Made by a program: the position numbers and the translations under genes. From Dicyema japonicum (Eukaryota > Dicyemida > Rhombozoa > Dicyemidae), in the NCBI GenBank assembly GCA_011109175.1, contig RDEW01000002.1:1244676-1308675 (forward strand): a stretch of DNA of 64,000 nucleotides. The letters run 5' to 3'. Numbering within the stretch: the first letter of the stretch is position 1; each line of letters begins with the position of its first letter. Positions 10,780-23,329 of this stretch are shown one piece after another. A model generated the notes under the pieces. That model had not been told where the DNA came from. It saw only the letters and a list, made by a program, of their open reading frames with translations, and searched no databases.

Positions 10780-11365
10780 ATGGCCAGGGTTTCTACGTTT
10801 GCAAGCTAGAAAACCCATTCAGAGAGAGGGTGGAATTTCATCTAACATAATCTATTATTCTGCAGACACAACAGAAGACACTTTGGTTGCTAGCCAATAT
10901 CTCAAGGAGAGTTCGGATAATATTGGAGACTAGGATCTTCTAATTAGTAGGTTTAACCTTTCTTGGTGGTCTTGCAGTTTTAATAATAATATTTAGAACT
11001 ACATTGGTTGATCATAATAATTTAAACTCAGAGTAAACACTCAATATTATCAATGTAGAAACAAAGTTATATTGCATTTGATCCCCGAAACGATTCTCTA
11101 TTGGTTAGAGTAGTATCTACTAAACATCCTAGCGCATCATTAAATTTTTTATAAGTTTAAAAAAATTTAAGCGACCGCCCTCATTAATTACCATGAAATA
11201 ATATATCCCATTTGAAGGAACGTTCCCCTTCTTTCAAAAAAGCCCATAATAAACAAGGAAATGCATTTGTAAACAAGAGTTTTCATGTGATATCCAAAAG
11301 TATAGTTCATCTAGAGAGGAAGAAGATTGAGATTACTGGTGGACAACCCAAAATTGTTATGACCT
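10780..11365 (+). other. Unrecognised gene segments, possible single-pass membrane protein
   Basis: Three open stretches follow NAGK on the same strand. One, near 10945-11037, gives a hydrophobic run GLTFLGGLAVLIIIFR and then TTLVDHNNLNSE, with a candidate 26-nt intron at its end (11033-11058). The next reads FDPRNDSLLVRVVSTKHPSA to about 11137. The last, after the 103-bp repeat, reads NKQGNAFVNKSFHVISKS and IVHLERKKIEITGGQPKIVMT before a stop at 11363-11365. The segments look like one gene interrupted by a repeat, but I could not join them in a consistent frame. I do not recognise the family. Confidence 0.35.
11139..11241. repeat. Short interspersed repeat, copy 2
   Basis: This copy is near-identical to 4824-4947, including GCCCTCATTAATTACC and the GGAACGTTCC palindrome, but lacks about 25 internal bases. 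It splits two open segments of the unrecognised gene behind NAGK. No terminal inverted repeats or clear target duplication are visible. Confidence 0.75.
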
Positions 11366-11471
11366 AATTTTGGTTTAAATCCTAAAAGTGTGACTGATAT
11401 GTAATCTTAATGAGCCAATCGAAAAATAAACAAAAAGCTAAGAATATTTTAACGTTTAAAGAATATTCACA

Positions 11472-13635
11472 TTAATAAATCTCATATATAATAGCTTTGT
11501 TATCCCCACACCCAACTACAAGATAATCGTCATTTGCCGATATTTCCGAACATAGGACAGAGGCACTTTCCCTGAGCTACTATAAAGTAATATGATTACC
11601 TGAAACATATTGGGACCCATGGGAGAAGCCCATCCATTAACATATTGATCTTTTCCAGTACTGACCATCCACCGATAAGAATGTGAAAAGTTAATAGAGA
11701 GTACACATGTATTGTGTAGTAATAGTTGATATTTTTCATTTTGATTCAAGTTAAGACATTCAATAGAGGCATTCTCCATTCTATATATTATATAAAGAGT
11801 AACCCTATGGCTAACCAATCTGGGGAATTACTGAGAGAATATATGCTTGATGTGAATGGATATTTCTTTACTAATTTATCTCCACGAATATCCCAAGTGC
11901 ATACACATTTATCCAATCCGCCAGTCCAAATAAGAGAATCATCAGGAGATATTGCAATGGAAGTAGCTCCATCACTATGTGCTTTAAATTGTCAACATAA
12001 GTAAAATATTACCTAATACGAGTAGAGTTGTGTAAATCCCAGACTCCAACATTTCCATCAGCACAACAAACATAGCACATTTTATCATCATTTGTTATTC
12101 CAATGGAATAACATGCATTTATTCCATTCTTCAAATCACTCCTTTTTTGTACAGAACCATTTCCAAAATCAAATATAGAGACTGTATCTTCTTCACCTCC
12201 AACTATTATTGTTCTGCCATCCTTAGTTAGTTTAGTAGAGCGAACATATGCCCCATTCTTTAATATTAATTTAGTAATAACCAAACAATCAAAGCTCATG
12301 ATAGGCAATTTATTACCACACAAGTTTGATATATTCCATCCTCTAATCTTTCCCTTTCCACCCGTATATGCCAAGTTTAGGTTTGAATTCAAGGCCACTG
12401 CACAAACTACTTCATCCTGTGGTAATATTGAGACTGCTTTAGCATTCTTTGGAACCCCTGAACTATGCTCCATAGTATGCTTTACTAGAATTGGTTGACT
12501 ATCGTTAACTATATGATTACAAACAGCACTAAATTATATTTCATTATTACTTTTTGGTAATGTTCTTATAATCAATCATTTCACTTCTCATATTCGGCAT
12601 CACTCCAAGAGCCCTTAAATCTTCCTCAAGCACCATAGAAGAAGGATTAATCATTCCATATGGAAGACAAAAATTCCTCATATACATTTCTGATATAATA
12701 AAAGGACATACCATTATCAATTTGACGTGGAATTTTAGAATTATTAGAGATTGAACGATTAATAACCTTATCTCTCTACAAACATTAAATATATAACAAC
12801 AATAGGGGACTTAATTCCATTTCCAGGCTAAATATTATAATTACACTACCATTTCTTCACTTGGTCTAGTCTCCACACTCGCCCTTCCATCAGGTTCATC
12901 ACAATTCTACAATTATAATAATACTTGATCCCTTCTCTTCCTTTGAGACGAATTGACCTATTTAAATTAACAAATGACCAACATCTGACTCATCCTGGTT
13001 TATTCTATTTTGCATATTCATGAAAAGTGGAAACATATTATTAAAATTGCTATTCCTGTTTGAAGTAATTGTTGATATTTGATTCTCATTCATTCCTTGA
13101 TGCGATATACCAAACATTGCTGCCAATTGTAATGGATTTATTACTGGCATGCTTTGCGGAACAAATGGCATTTTAGGTTGAGCCTTTATATACACATTAT
13201 GTTACCCGTATTTGCGGCTTACGTTGATGCTGCATTTTTATTTTCTCCATCAAATTACTCACATTCTGCTGATTTTCATGAGAAAGTAAAGGAGAAAACT
13301 GATTTATCAGATTAGTCAAGTTCTTTACAGTCTCATTCTACTATTACATCAATTATATACAAGAGATAACAGATCTGTGTTGAATAATTCGTGATTCTAG
13401 TACTTTAATCATTATATATACCAGTGATGCACATTTTTGAAATTCAGTACGTTCAATAATAAGCTTGTCTCGCTCATTTTTTAGACTATTCATTCAATAA
13501 AGACTACCCTTGAATTTCATGGTGAAGACTTGTCACCTCTTCCCTTATTTTGTCGATATACTCATAAATGTTATGCTTTATTTGATTATTCTAAATAATC
13601 ACTCAAATGTAAACTTGTCTCTGACCAGGCTGCAT
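11472..13635 (-). CDS. TLE: Groucho/TLE-type transcriptional corepressor
   Basis: Groucho/TLE proteins are nuclear corepressors recruited by Hox, Runx, Hes and TCF factors. The N-terminus, from ATG at 13635-13633, gives MQPGQRQ, then IYEYIDKIREEVTSLHHEIQ and LKNERDKLIIERTEFQKC after 24- and 22-nt introns; this is the start of the coiled Q (tetramerisation) domain. Middle exons (13200-12540) are short, polar and poorly conserved. The WD40 propeller starts near 12473: GVPKNAKAVS, DEVVCAVAL, YTGGKGKIRGW, YVRSTKLTKDGRTIIVGGE, CYVCCADGNVGVWDLHN. It then runs through SLNFSHSYRWMVSTGKDQYVNGW-like blocks near 11680 and ends VVGCGDNKAIIYEIY, stop 11472-11474. The GP/CcN/SP linker is much shorter than in vertebrate TLEs. 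Exact internal splice sites between 12480 and 13400 are not all resolved. It lies 4.7 kb from the Hox gene. Confidence 0.85.
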
Positions 13636-14980
13636 TGACACAACAAATTGATTTGCGCAATTCTACGTAATTTGACTTGCACGAAAACGCTATAACGATG
13701 AAATTTAATTATTCATGTAATTCAAATATATTATTAATATTAACAATCAATCACTAATCACCACACATCATCGACCCCTCTCACCGTTGCAACAGAGATC
13801 AACTGGATAAGTCACTGAGTCTCACGTGCGTCCTGGGACTTTTTAGTGTAGCCAGGCGTCCCAGCTTCTTGAGGAAACGAATTACCCATAATAATATCGT
13901 CATTATAATGAAACCACCTTCTATGACTAATGTAAATTAACATTAAACTGACCACTTATTAATTGATTGGCACAGTAGTGACATTAAAATGACCACTTAT
14001 TAATTGATTGGCACAGTGAGATCAATATGATCGATAATGTCTAGTGGATTGTTTGAAATGTGTTAACTGCTGTTCTTAATAGATACTTATAGAATGGATC
14101 AATTATATTACGGAAATCAACATCTCAGCTGGAATATTATGATTGCACTTTCTATCACATTTATTTTAATTTGTAGTCATGGAATCATAATTTGTGGTTT
14201 CTAACCATTGATTTTGTAATAAGATTAGTGATGAATTATTGTGGTTTGGATTTATAAACCACAATAATTTCTATCAAATTAGTACAAGGCGGAGGGTTAG
14301 GGAAAATCAAAAAGACTTCTGTGGTAATGGAAAAAAAGACGAATTGAGACTTATGTGGTTCTCTCGAAATGGCAGTGATCAGCGGGAATGCCCCCTTAAC
14401 TATAAAACTTTACTTTTTTCAAAAAATATAAAAATTAATAAATTTATGATGTCAACCTTGAGTATAGCTATTATGTAACAATTAATCATTTAATTTCTTA
14501 AGTCAATGTTCGTTTCGTAATTTATATCCGATTATTATTGATTCTCTACATGATATCTTTTAATAGATATTACGACCACCACATTTATGGATAATACAAA
14601 TATGAACATTTTAAAGACAAATCAATATAAATGTAATTAATTTTACAAGTGTCTTTATATTGGCGTTTTAGACACCACAAAGACTGATTGTATTTAAATA
14701 GGTGAATTAGCAGGAAGAGAATTAAATCTTAATTATATAAGTTCATTCTAATCATTGGATATCCTATTGGGCGATAGGGTTAAATAGCAGGTTGATTGCT
14801 CTTTCCTTAAGGGGACAAGAATGTGATTGATTTATTTTGTTATTTCACTTTGAAGATATAGATTTCATAATTTAAAAATGTATTCGCAAATAATCTCATG
14901 TAATTCAGGTCATGACAAATATGAATTATTATTATCAATAAATTAAGTAAGGTTATAGATAAGGTTAATTAACATTATTC
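13636..14980. other. Intergenic, no gene seen; one tandem repeat
   Basis: I find no convincing coding signal. Near 13930-14020 a unit containing GACCACTTATTAATTGATTGG then CACAGT is present twice, about 45 bp apart, in direct order. A GC-richer patch at 13785-13870 stands out from the AT-rich flank but shows no RNA fold or ORF I can defend. The open frame 14239-14478 has no recognisable content and is probably chance. Confidence 0.5.
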
Positions 14981-14989
14981 GACTTCTTT

Positions 14990-17300
14990 CTGATGCTCTA
15001 GTTTCTTGGACATATCAGGGACGAGAACATTACCGGCATAAATAATAACTGTGTCCTGGCTGTGACAAGTACACCATTAAAAAGTTGATAAAAAGACATT
15101 GGAGGGACACCTTGTTTCAAGACAATTTTTTTGAGATATGAAGACCATCTGTCATTCTCTTCCACTGAGGAAAGCTTTGATCCAATTATACAAAAAATTC
15201 GTGTCCTCATTTTCCGAAGCTGTTTCAGTATGACCTCATTTCGCACACTGTCAAAACCATTCAAATATTCATGCAAATGTGACAGTAGGACTTTTCGATA
15301 GAATCCAAACTGATTTTTGATTCAGCCCAATTTTAAAGTCTCTCGAACAATTGCCCCATTATTTTTGGTAGCAAACATATTAGGATAAGGGCTTTTTCTT
15401 GGACAATTCTGTTGAGTGCTTCTAGTCTTGTGGGATATATCTCATTCCTAGACATCCTCAAATAAGTTCTTTAAACGACTTCATTTTTATATGATCGAAT
15501 CCGGCAGAATGTATCTCTGATATCGCCATTTCTTCATAAGATGAATTGGAAGAATTTGTTATTCTTGGAATATATGCGGGTCTGTGATCAAATTTCCGGA
15601 AATTATGGAGGTCGACGCCAATTATCTTGTTCAACAGATGATGTAGAATAGTTGATACTTTTTCTTGCGTAGACCTCCTCCACCAGGTTTTCCCAACATG
15701 ACGACGTTAGATACAATTGGTGCTTAACGTACGTATTCAGTTTTTTTAGGTTCCTCCATCTTCTGTCCATCAACTCTTCGTTAAGACTGCTATCCATAAT
15801 GTCTATACATCTTAGAGCAAACCTTTTTCTCTATGATCTTCCTCCTGATATAAAATCATCAATATCTTACTGCAGTAACTTTTATGGTGTTCCATTCTCT
15901 ACGAGGTTTGTGATACGAACAAACGATATCGGTTGTTCTCAGATCTCATATAAACTAAGTGAAACAAACGTCATATAATAACTCCACTCATATTATATAC
16001 TAAAAACATCAGTTCTTTCAATCTACAGGTTAATATTCAGCTTTTGTGGTATATGGTCGCTCTCGTTTGGGTACACAGAAATTAAATGAGAGGGAGACAA
16101 TTATTAACTTCAAGAATTTCAAATCCCACATTCCCCCATTATAATTTTTATAAACGTCTATATTTGTGACATTATACGCTCAATGTTATTGAATTTAAAT
16201 CTCCAATGATGCAACCTGGACTTTAATAAAAAATTTTTCTCATTAGTATTCGAAGACTTCGAGTAGAGGTTCCAAATTTAACCCAAGCAGAGGAACAACA
16301 TACTTCAATCAACACAAATTCATATTGCATCGAGTCAACGACATTTGTGAGTCGAGTTCTTAAAATCACTAAGACGTCCGATGATATAGCTAAATTCTTT
16401 AGGTCGAATAGGTATTGATGACCAGGCCAAGACAGTATTGTCAGTCAGAGTATGACAATTACAACCAACTCATGATTTTATTACCGTTTGATATCTTTTT
16501 TCCCCTGAACGACTCTTCCTTACGCGATATTCCATATCTGTTGGTAGACGTCTTTCTAATCTTTGACCTCATACTCGTTCAATATCCTTAATTTCTTTTG
16601 TTCGACTCCCACACGGACGATATTCACATGACCGATATCTGTTGGCCGTGTTCTTTTCAGTTTTTTACCTCGTTTAAATCGATTAATTGTGGATGTTCCT
16701 GACAATATGGCATCCCATGTAACATAGCCCTTGTATTGGGTAACCTCCAGTTCTGATAATCCGGCTTATTTCACTTCTTTGCAGAAACGAGAAATAAGTT
16801 CTGGCAACTACAACATTAGGCCTTTTTAACCATTTCCAATTGACAGTGTTTCTTTCAATCTTGAGTTACAATCGTACGAAGGACATAACTTCCGTTTTCG
16901 AACGAATGACAAGCATGGCAAAATAAGAGCTTTCTTCCTTCTCAGGCAAAACAATCAATACTCCTATAGGTATACACGATAATCTGAATATAGTGAAGCA
17001 TCATCTTGTACATAGAAAGTATGTTCTTTAGAATAACTTCCATTGCTTCATTATTATGTTTTTAACTTTGTGACTGCAAACCCCAAGCTGCACACAGTTC
17101 ATCCACCGAGAGAGCTTTCTTTTTCTAGTAACTGACACTCAACAAAACTCTGGGACCTTCGCAGGTAACACGAGCTTTTTGATCGATGCAGAGCGTTCAT
17201 CAGTCTGACTGTACCTCTTCTAAGGTCCTTTTACGGTAATCAGCCGACTTGATTTGTTATTCGTGTCCACATCAGCAATTTTAATGGTATTCTCATTTGA
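14990..17300 (-). pseudogene. Strongly decayed LINE (EN + RT)
   Basis: Minus-strand remnants run in LINE order. Near 16640-16500 is a basic segment INRFKRGKKLKRTRPTDIG. Near 16420-16190 are an endonuclease-like ISSDVLVILRTRLTNVVDSM and a PGCIIGDLNS box, followed by FEILEVNN. Near 15800-15600 comes RWRNLKKLNTYVKH..LYLTSSCWENLVEEVYARKSI. Near 15270-15130 come FDSVRNEVILKQLRKM (motif A) and a damaged GVPPMSFYQLF (motif B). Stops and shifts are dense. It does not group clearly with L-A to L-D, so it may be an older family. Confidence 0.55.
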
Positions 17301-18340
17301 TGTATTTTCTTCGTAACTTTTTTATTAAATTGTAAATCCCAGCTTCTCTAACATGTAAGAAGCTGACGAACATAGAGAAATACGTTGCCGAATCAAATTT
17401 CCCCCAAAGACCCTCATGCCCGTTTAATGTTGCCATCAAAGTTTCCTTTGGGAGGGCTAAGTGGTTCTTTTTGTCATGTGATGTGTAGTACACATATGAA
17501 ATCACGAGGATGTTAACCATAATAAATGTAAATAAATCCTATTGTTTTCTTTGTAACTATATTACAGAACCATTAATACAAATTAATTTTATAATTAAAT
17601 TCACAATGACGGAGTCATGGCCAAGGGACTTTGGAAATGGAACGTATTTAAAACGATTGTTAAGAAGAGTCTCTTCCTGCACCTAGCATCATTGTTCTGT
17701 TAGGAGAATACACTCGCTCCGCCTGGAAGTTTGCCTTTTCCTCATCGAGGATCAATAAACTCATCTCACGTCTTTTTTAATGGAAAATCTATGCCTCGTA
17801 CTTTAATTTCATAGGAATCTACAAGGAACAATGACGTTGATGGGACACCCTGATTAAGTTCCTCTGCAGACATTAGAGTGACATCCTCTCAAATAACTAT
17901 CAAAAAAGAACAAGTTATCACCACTGTAAGATCTTTTCCATGGCGAACACATTTGCACTTTGACCGTTTGACTACCTGGTTATTCTGACACTCACAAAAT
18001 TAACATCTCCACTTATACTACAAAGACAAGTTATGGGAGATAAGATTATTATTTAACAAGGAATCTCAAAATCTTGATTAATATACAATACATGTAATTT
18101 AAAAGTGGATTGTCTTAATAAGACTTCTCTTTAACACACGTGTTGAGAATGGAGATTTATACTTACTCTCAATAAATCTTATTTTGCTTACTGAGGATTG
18201 ACTGGTGGAAGTTCAGACCCATCTCTTTAACCATGATAATTAAATATTATTGAGCTGTATAGCGAATAAAAGTCGAATAGTGCGTTATGATTTATTATTT
18301 TTATATTCCCATTCATTTTAAAATCAAAAATTGATTGAAA
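17300..18340. other. No clear gene; possible LINE debris
   Basis: The minus frame 17520-17293 is open for 75 codons (HLALPKETLMATLNGHEGLW...) but has no family I recognise. A minus stretch near 17870-17760 reads SAEELNQGVPSTSLFLVDSYE, faintly like RT motif B. The rest up to the Hox start is AT-rich with no defensible feature. Confidence 0.35.
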
Positions 18341-18347
18341 GCAATAA

Positions 18348-18776
18348 ATGCGCAATAATCAGGATTATTATTCATTCCCTCAAAATACAGTTATCGGGAA
18401 CTTCCAAGATTATTATAATTATGATAACTTTTACTCCTTTGACTATCACCATAAAATACCAACATTTGATAATTTATCTTCTGGGGGAGTATCAGCTTTA
18501 GCTGGAGAAGATAAAACTGAAAAGATGATTTTCTATCCATGGATGACAAAACACGTGGACAAACAAGAAGGATCCTCAGTAAGGACTCGAACATGCTACT
18601 CGCAGAAACAAGTTGTAGAATTGGAAAAAGAATTTTGTCACAAGAAATACTTAACTAAAGAAAGAAAATCAGAATTATCGAAATCCTTAAATCTAACAGA
18701 AAGACAAATCAAAATATGGTTTCAGAACAGACGAATGAAATCCAAAAAGGCAAATAATTCTAACTTGTTTTAATAA
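18348..18776 (+). CDS. Hox-type homeodomain transcription factor, central/Antp-like
   Basis: A single open frame encodes 141 residues. A tyrosine/asparagine-rich N-terminus is followed by the hexapeptide IFYPWM (about residues 61-66), the docking motif for PBC/Exd partners. After 11 residues comes a 60-residue homeodomain, about 78-137, with R5, ELEKEF at 15-20, YLT at 25-27, [16 protein letters not shown] at 40-55, Q50 and N51. Those features place it in the Antp/Hox class, most like anterior-central groups. Position 56 is serine where most central Hox proteins have tryptophan. The tail is only four residues, with no extended spiralian-type peptide. No intron lies between hexapeptide and homeodomain, where animal Hox genes usually have one. 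The start is the first ATG of the frame. No other Hox gene is in the window. Confidence 0.93.
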
Positions 18777-19680
18777 AACCTTTGATATTAATAAATTGAT
18801 TGTCATCACAGCATGCCAGAGTCAATTTCTTTTTATTTTATCAACAAAGGGTGCATGCATAACTTCAAAGGCTATTTATTGTAAATAATGTGCCACAGAC
18901 ACCCCACTGCTGTCTCATTTACTTTACATCAAATTAGGAGAATAGTCTTAATAGTTCATATTAATTAATCAATTTAGGCCCTCACTTTTATCACTGTTCA
19001 GGTCCTTGAAAAATATATAAGACATTTTAATATGATATTAAAAATCACCACAAAATCTGAATTAAGCAATAAATATCACTATTTTAGTGAATCATAAAAT
19101 AAAGTCTTAACTACTATTACTCAATGATCATGTTATTTTGTATTATAAAAATGTTGGCATTTCAATTTTGATTGTACGGTTTCCAGAAGGCATAGCGATT
19201 ATCACCATTAATATATATTTGTATAGATATTACTTTTTTAGGAAAATTTGGTTACATGGCCCTCTCAGGACCGCGAGGGAAATAGACAGGAACAGCTAAT
19301 ATGTCAACTGAAGTCATTGAAAAAAACTGAGATTAGACTTCCCAACAGCCCAAAAAAAGATCAGAGTACTCCGAAGGTTTCTAAATCAAAAGGAACGAAT
19401 GTGAAAGTCTAGAAAAGGTACTTAATTTATTTTGTTTATTTACTCCGGGTATCTTCAAGTTAAACCGGCGGCTAACAAAAACGTTATAGCCAAGAGCGGA
19501 CTCTCCCAGAGATCCGACAGGTATATTTGGTTCTGTGCAGAATTCGGAGGTGGACCCGAACAAGATAAGACCCGTCTTTTAGTCGTCAAGAATGCATGAT
19601 GAACACGATGGAAAGGACGATTGTCCAATCATTTACGGATACGAATGTAAATCCACATGGTGAGAAAAGGTAGTGGATAC
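18777..19680. other. Intergenic, no gene seen
   Basis: This AT-rich stretch behind the Hox gene carries no conserved reading frame. The minus frame 19563-19381 is open but unrecognised. Several AATAAA-like words just after 18777 could serve as the Hox polyadenylation signal. Confidence 0.5.
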
Positions 19681-19689
19681 GGGAAGATG

Positions 19690-20426
19690 TACTTCTTTCG
19701 TTTGTTACTTTCTGCATTAAAACAACAACATAACATTTTTATTAAAGACCAAGACATAGCGATAGTTACGGGGATTGTTTTTTATTATAAATCCTGCCCT
19801 GAGGCCTGGATTCTTTCGCAGTTTTACCCCCTCTAGCTTCAAAGTCTTGTATGAACATACGTGTCATCCACTTTGGTCCAAATAAAAAAACCCTCGATCT
19901 GTTCCACTACCATGCTCCTTAATGAGTTGATCAGCGTTTCTCCTCTTCTTCTAGTGCTTCTTCACCTCTTTTACGTAGGGCCAGCTTGATTGCTATCCAT
20001 CTCGTTTTATTCAAAATATTGATTATTGTCTCTTTCTTGGACAAAAAATACCATCCTTCACATCCGTAGATGAGAATTCTTTTAAAAATAAACATCTCCT
20101 TTTTCAAAGTGCTTGGTAAGCTCTTCCTCTTCATTTTGGCACCTTTAGCATAATCTCCTCTACATCCAAAACAGACACCCAAATAGCGCATATGATCAAC
20201 ATTACTGATACCACCAGTGTGTACTCCTGTTGAAAAACTTTATATAGTGTGAAATTTACATGAATTTCGACTTTTTTTTAATGAGAGACTTCTTCAGAAA
20301 TAAACCCCCGCATCTCACAAATGTTTTTCTCCGTATCAGAAGATTTCTTAACCAATCTAGTAAAAGTTTTTGGATTCCAGCTGCGACTAGCTGATATAAC
20401 AGTCAGTTTGCCAGACACTATCGAAA
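19690..20426 (-). pseudogene. L-C LINE, 3' half (left of hAT insertion)
   Basis: On the minus strand the sequence enters from the hAT boundary with the second half of RT motif A, AFDSVW. It continues KNFY/FTRLVKKSSDTEKNICEMRGF and ends with the L-C signature MRYLGVCFGCRGDYAKG...LIYGCEGWYFLSKKETIINILNKTRW (20191-19990). The plus copy at 46080-46360 has LRYLGVDYANTRNYTDD...LLYGCKGWFFSPKREKILSILEKTRR. Motifs B and C are deleted. The first half of the same RT lies at 24357-24660. Confidence 0.7.
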
Positions 20427-20434
20427 GCCTACGA
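20427..20434. repeat. 8-bp target-site duplication, left
   Basis: GCCTACGA here is repeated exactly at 24350-24357, immediately outside the two hAT-like termini. Eight base pairs is the target duplication length of the hAT superfamily. Confidence 0.85.
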
Positions 20435-20454
20435 CAGGGGTGGCCAACTGGTCG

Positions 20455-23085
20455 ATCGACGTGGCTATGATCCAAGAAACTAAACTCGGCATGAATGATC
20501 ACACTCCTTTATTCCCTGGATAGGAGGCATCAGGATGGACCGTAAAAAGAGAAGAGGGAGCGGACTACATACTCTATTCAAAAAGAACCTGAAATGCAGA
20601 GACATTACTTCGGAAGTGAGGAAACTTGTTGGAAACGACGAGGTTACTGAGGCAATTGGAATCTCGCTTGGGACAACAAAAGGAATTCTGTGCTTCGTGA
20701 ATATCTACTTGCCTCCTCTCGGATCCTGCTCAAAGGACTATGTTATTCCAAACTTATCAAGATTGGCTACCTACGAGGAGATTATCATATGTGAAGATTT
20801 AAACGGAAAGCACCCCTTATGGTTGTCAACCCAACAGGCCGACACGAGAGGGAAGCTATTGTTATGGAAAACAGACTCCCTAACGACACTGAATGACCCA
20901 GCGAATAATACAAAGACCCCGTATCAGCCTACCTCTCCCGACGTAACACTCTGCTTCACATCACTTTCATCGAAAATTACATGGTCAGTCTTCTACGAAA
21001 CAAGAAGCGATCATAACCAGATTGTAATGAAGATCAAGAGAGAAGTCAAAGTGAGGAGAACACCTACTAGTTATAATTACAAAGCTGGTAACTGGGAATT
21101 GTATCGCGCAATCTCTGATGATAGACTGAAGAATTATTACTTGGACAGCTTCAAATCGCTAGAAAAAGCAATCAAATACTTTTTTTTTTTTTTAGAACAA
21201 AAATTTATTAACAATAAAATATTATTTATTAACTATGGGGGAGAGCAAATACTTAACTTGCACAATCCTAGAAGCAAGATCATTGGCTATTCCCGAGCAT
21301 CGTCTAAATTCCTCTAATGGTCGAAGGAAGTCGGCATTAGTAAAATAAAGAAATCACCTCAAAAAATCAATTGAATCACATTAGAAACGAAACTCCGGAT
21401 CAGAGCTCTAAACGACGAAATAAAGGCCAGAGAGTTCAAGGCCTATAATTTGAAGTGGAATCGAATTCTTACAAATATAAATCGCAACCGTAGTACCGGA
21501 GAAGTGTGGAAAGCCATCCGAAATGTTGCAATGGGCTAAGAAACTTCCCCCAAGGATGACTATACTCAACGAGACGTTAACAATTTGATAAAATTCTACA
21601 CAAAAATTTCGTCAAAGAACACAAAAAATCGGAAGTGCTTCTCTCTTCACACAGAAAAATGATGAAAAGATTCTAACCCAGTTTACTTCTCGAATGAAGA
21701 CGTGAATAACGTTTTACAAGAACAACGTACTCTGCCGGTCCCGACAACATTCCAGTTGTGTTATTGAAGAACCTTGGAGATATTGGAGTCGATTTTCAAC
21801 TATTCAATTAATTGTAATGTAATATCGTTGTTGTGAAGCAAGCCAACATCCGACCTATACTGAAACCTGGAAAACCTAAGGAAGATCGGCATCATATAGA
21901 CCTGTGTCATTGTTATGTTCCATATCGAAAATCATGGAGAGGCTTGTGCTTGGGAGAATCAAGGTTTTCTTACCAGAAAAAGATTTTCAACACGGATTAA
22001 AGAGCGATTGTTCTACATCAACGTACCTACAGAAATTAACCAACTTTATTAGAGATGGTTTTTCAAACAAACCAAGGTATTTGAAAACAGTTTTATGTTC
22101 CATTGATATTAACAAGGCCTTTGATTCTATTTCGAGAAAATATTATCTAAGAAAATTTTCCAGTCCGAAATCTCGGAGACGCTCAAACTTTGGATAACAA
22201 ATTTCTTAAGTGGACGAAGGGGACGTGTATGCCTCGGAGGACTGAAATCAGTCTCGCGTCTTTTAACAAACAATGTCCCCCAAGGATCTCCTTTATCCCC
22301 CGCCTTATTCAATTTATACCTGGCAGACCTCCCGACACCGGAATCCAATAACGATGTTCTACTCTCATACGCGGACGACATTGTTTTAGCCTCGCGTGAT
22401 CGGGATATCCAAAATGCTACAGAAAGATTACAAATTAACCTGGACCGACTCAACGCCTAAGTAATGAAGAACCGACTCACGATAAATTCCAGAAAGTCGG
22501 TCACGTCTATGTTTACTTCGGACAAAAGGTTGGGGAAGAAGACTGTCACCTTAAAATTGGACAACGTTGAAATCCCCTTCAGCATATGTCAGAAGATACT
22601 GGGCGTGACACTGGATACGCACTTATGCTTGTCACCACCAAAAATTGTTCTGAAGTGCGAGAAGAAAATCAATGTATTGAAATGTTTATCTGGAATATGG
22701 AAGACCGGTACCCACCCGGTCTTGATGAATATCTACAAACAATATATTAACCATGCTTCTCGTACGCGTGTGTTTCGTGGGGACCTTCATTATCATGGAC
22801 GAATACTAAGAAAATCGAGGACGTTCAAAAAAAGGCTTTCAGAGTCACGGAGCGGTGGACTTGTGGGAGACACAGAACCAGACCGACTACTTTGAAGGCC
22901 CTCATAAAACTAAACTCCGGCATCGGGAAGGTGGCCCTGCAAATACAGTCAGCCGCCCAGTACGAGCTTGTGTGGGCACGAGGGAGGAGCACTTGGGAAA
23001 GGATGAGGATTTTGGTGGAACGCATCAGGATCACGTGATAGTTAGTTTGGTTTTACCGTGGTCTTGGGTGTTAAATAAATAAAAT
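20455..23085 (+). pseudogene. L-A LINE, nearly complete but broken
   Basis: MIQETKLG begins an endonuclease cut at its 5' side. VNIYLPP, CEDLNGKHPLWLS, SPDVTLCF and TRSDHNQIVMK follow (20535-21070). A poly-T/A insertion at 21178-21240 breaks the frame. RT blocks are SKIMERLVLGRIKVFL, LCSIDINKAFDSISR (motif A), NNVPQGSPLSPALFNLYLADLP (motif B), LLSYADDIVLAS (motif C, near 22370) and KILGVTLDTHLCLS. The protein ends with R..ERMRILVERIRIT near 23040. The last about 60 nt, including ACGCATCAGGATCAC and TTAGTTTGGT, recur as 3' tails at 29960-30020 and 55255-55345. There are at least five frame breaks. Confidence 0.8.
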
Positions 23086-23089
23086 AAGA

Positions 23090-23285
23090 AAATATTTATT
23101 ATAATTTACAAAAAGATCTGGTCAATATAAAAGAAATCTAAAAAATGCCCACGACCAGGACAACATGAGAGCCTTGGCTAGGAACAGGGGAGCATTGAAA
23201 AGGATGACATCTAACCTTGTTTCTTTTGCTGCACATGGGCTATAATTAATATGGCTCTCGTGAATTGCTTAAATAATAATTATAA
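23090..23285 (+). pseudogene. L-B LINE 3' tail
   Basis: The frame reads MRALARNRGALKRM, the L-B C-terminus. The 3' sequence TATGGCTCTCGTGAATTGCTTAAATAATAATAAT then matches the ends of the L-B copies at 34570 and 6370 (minus strand). It was inserted directly behind the L-A copy. Confidence 0.65.
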
Positions 23286-23329
23286 TGAAAAACAAAAAAA
23301 TATGAGAAACTTAATTATTTAATCACACC

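Noticed and set aside
14239-14478. 79-codon open frame with a basic, tryptophan-containing product
   Set aside because: No family match, no intron logic and no partner exon; consistent with chance in AT-rich DNA.
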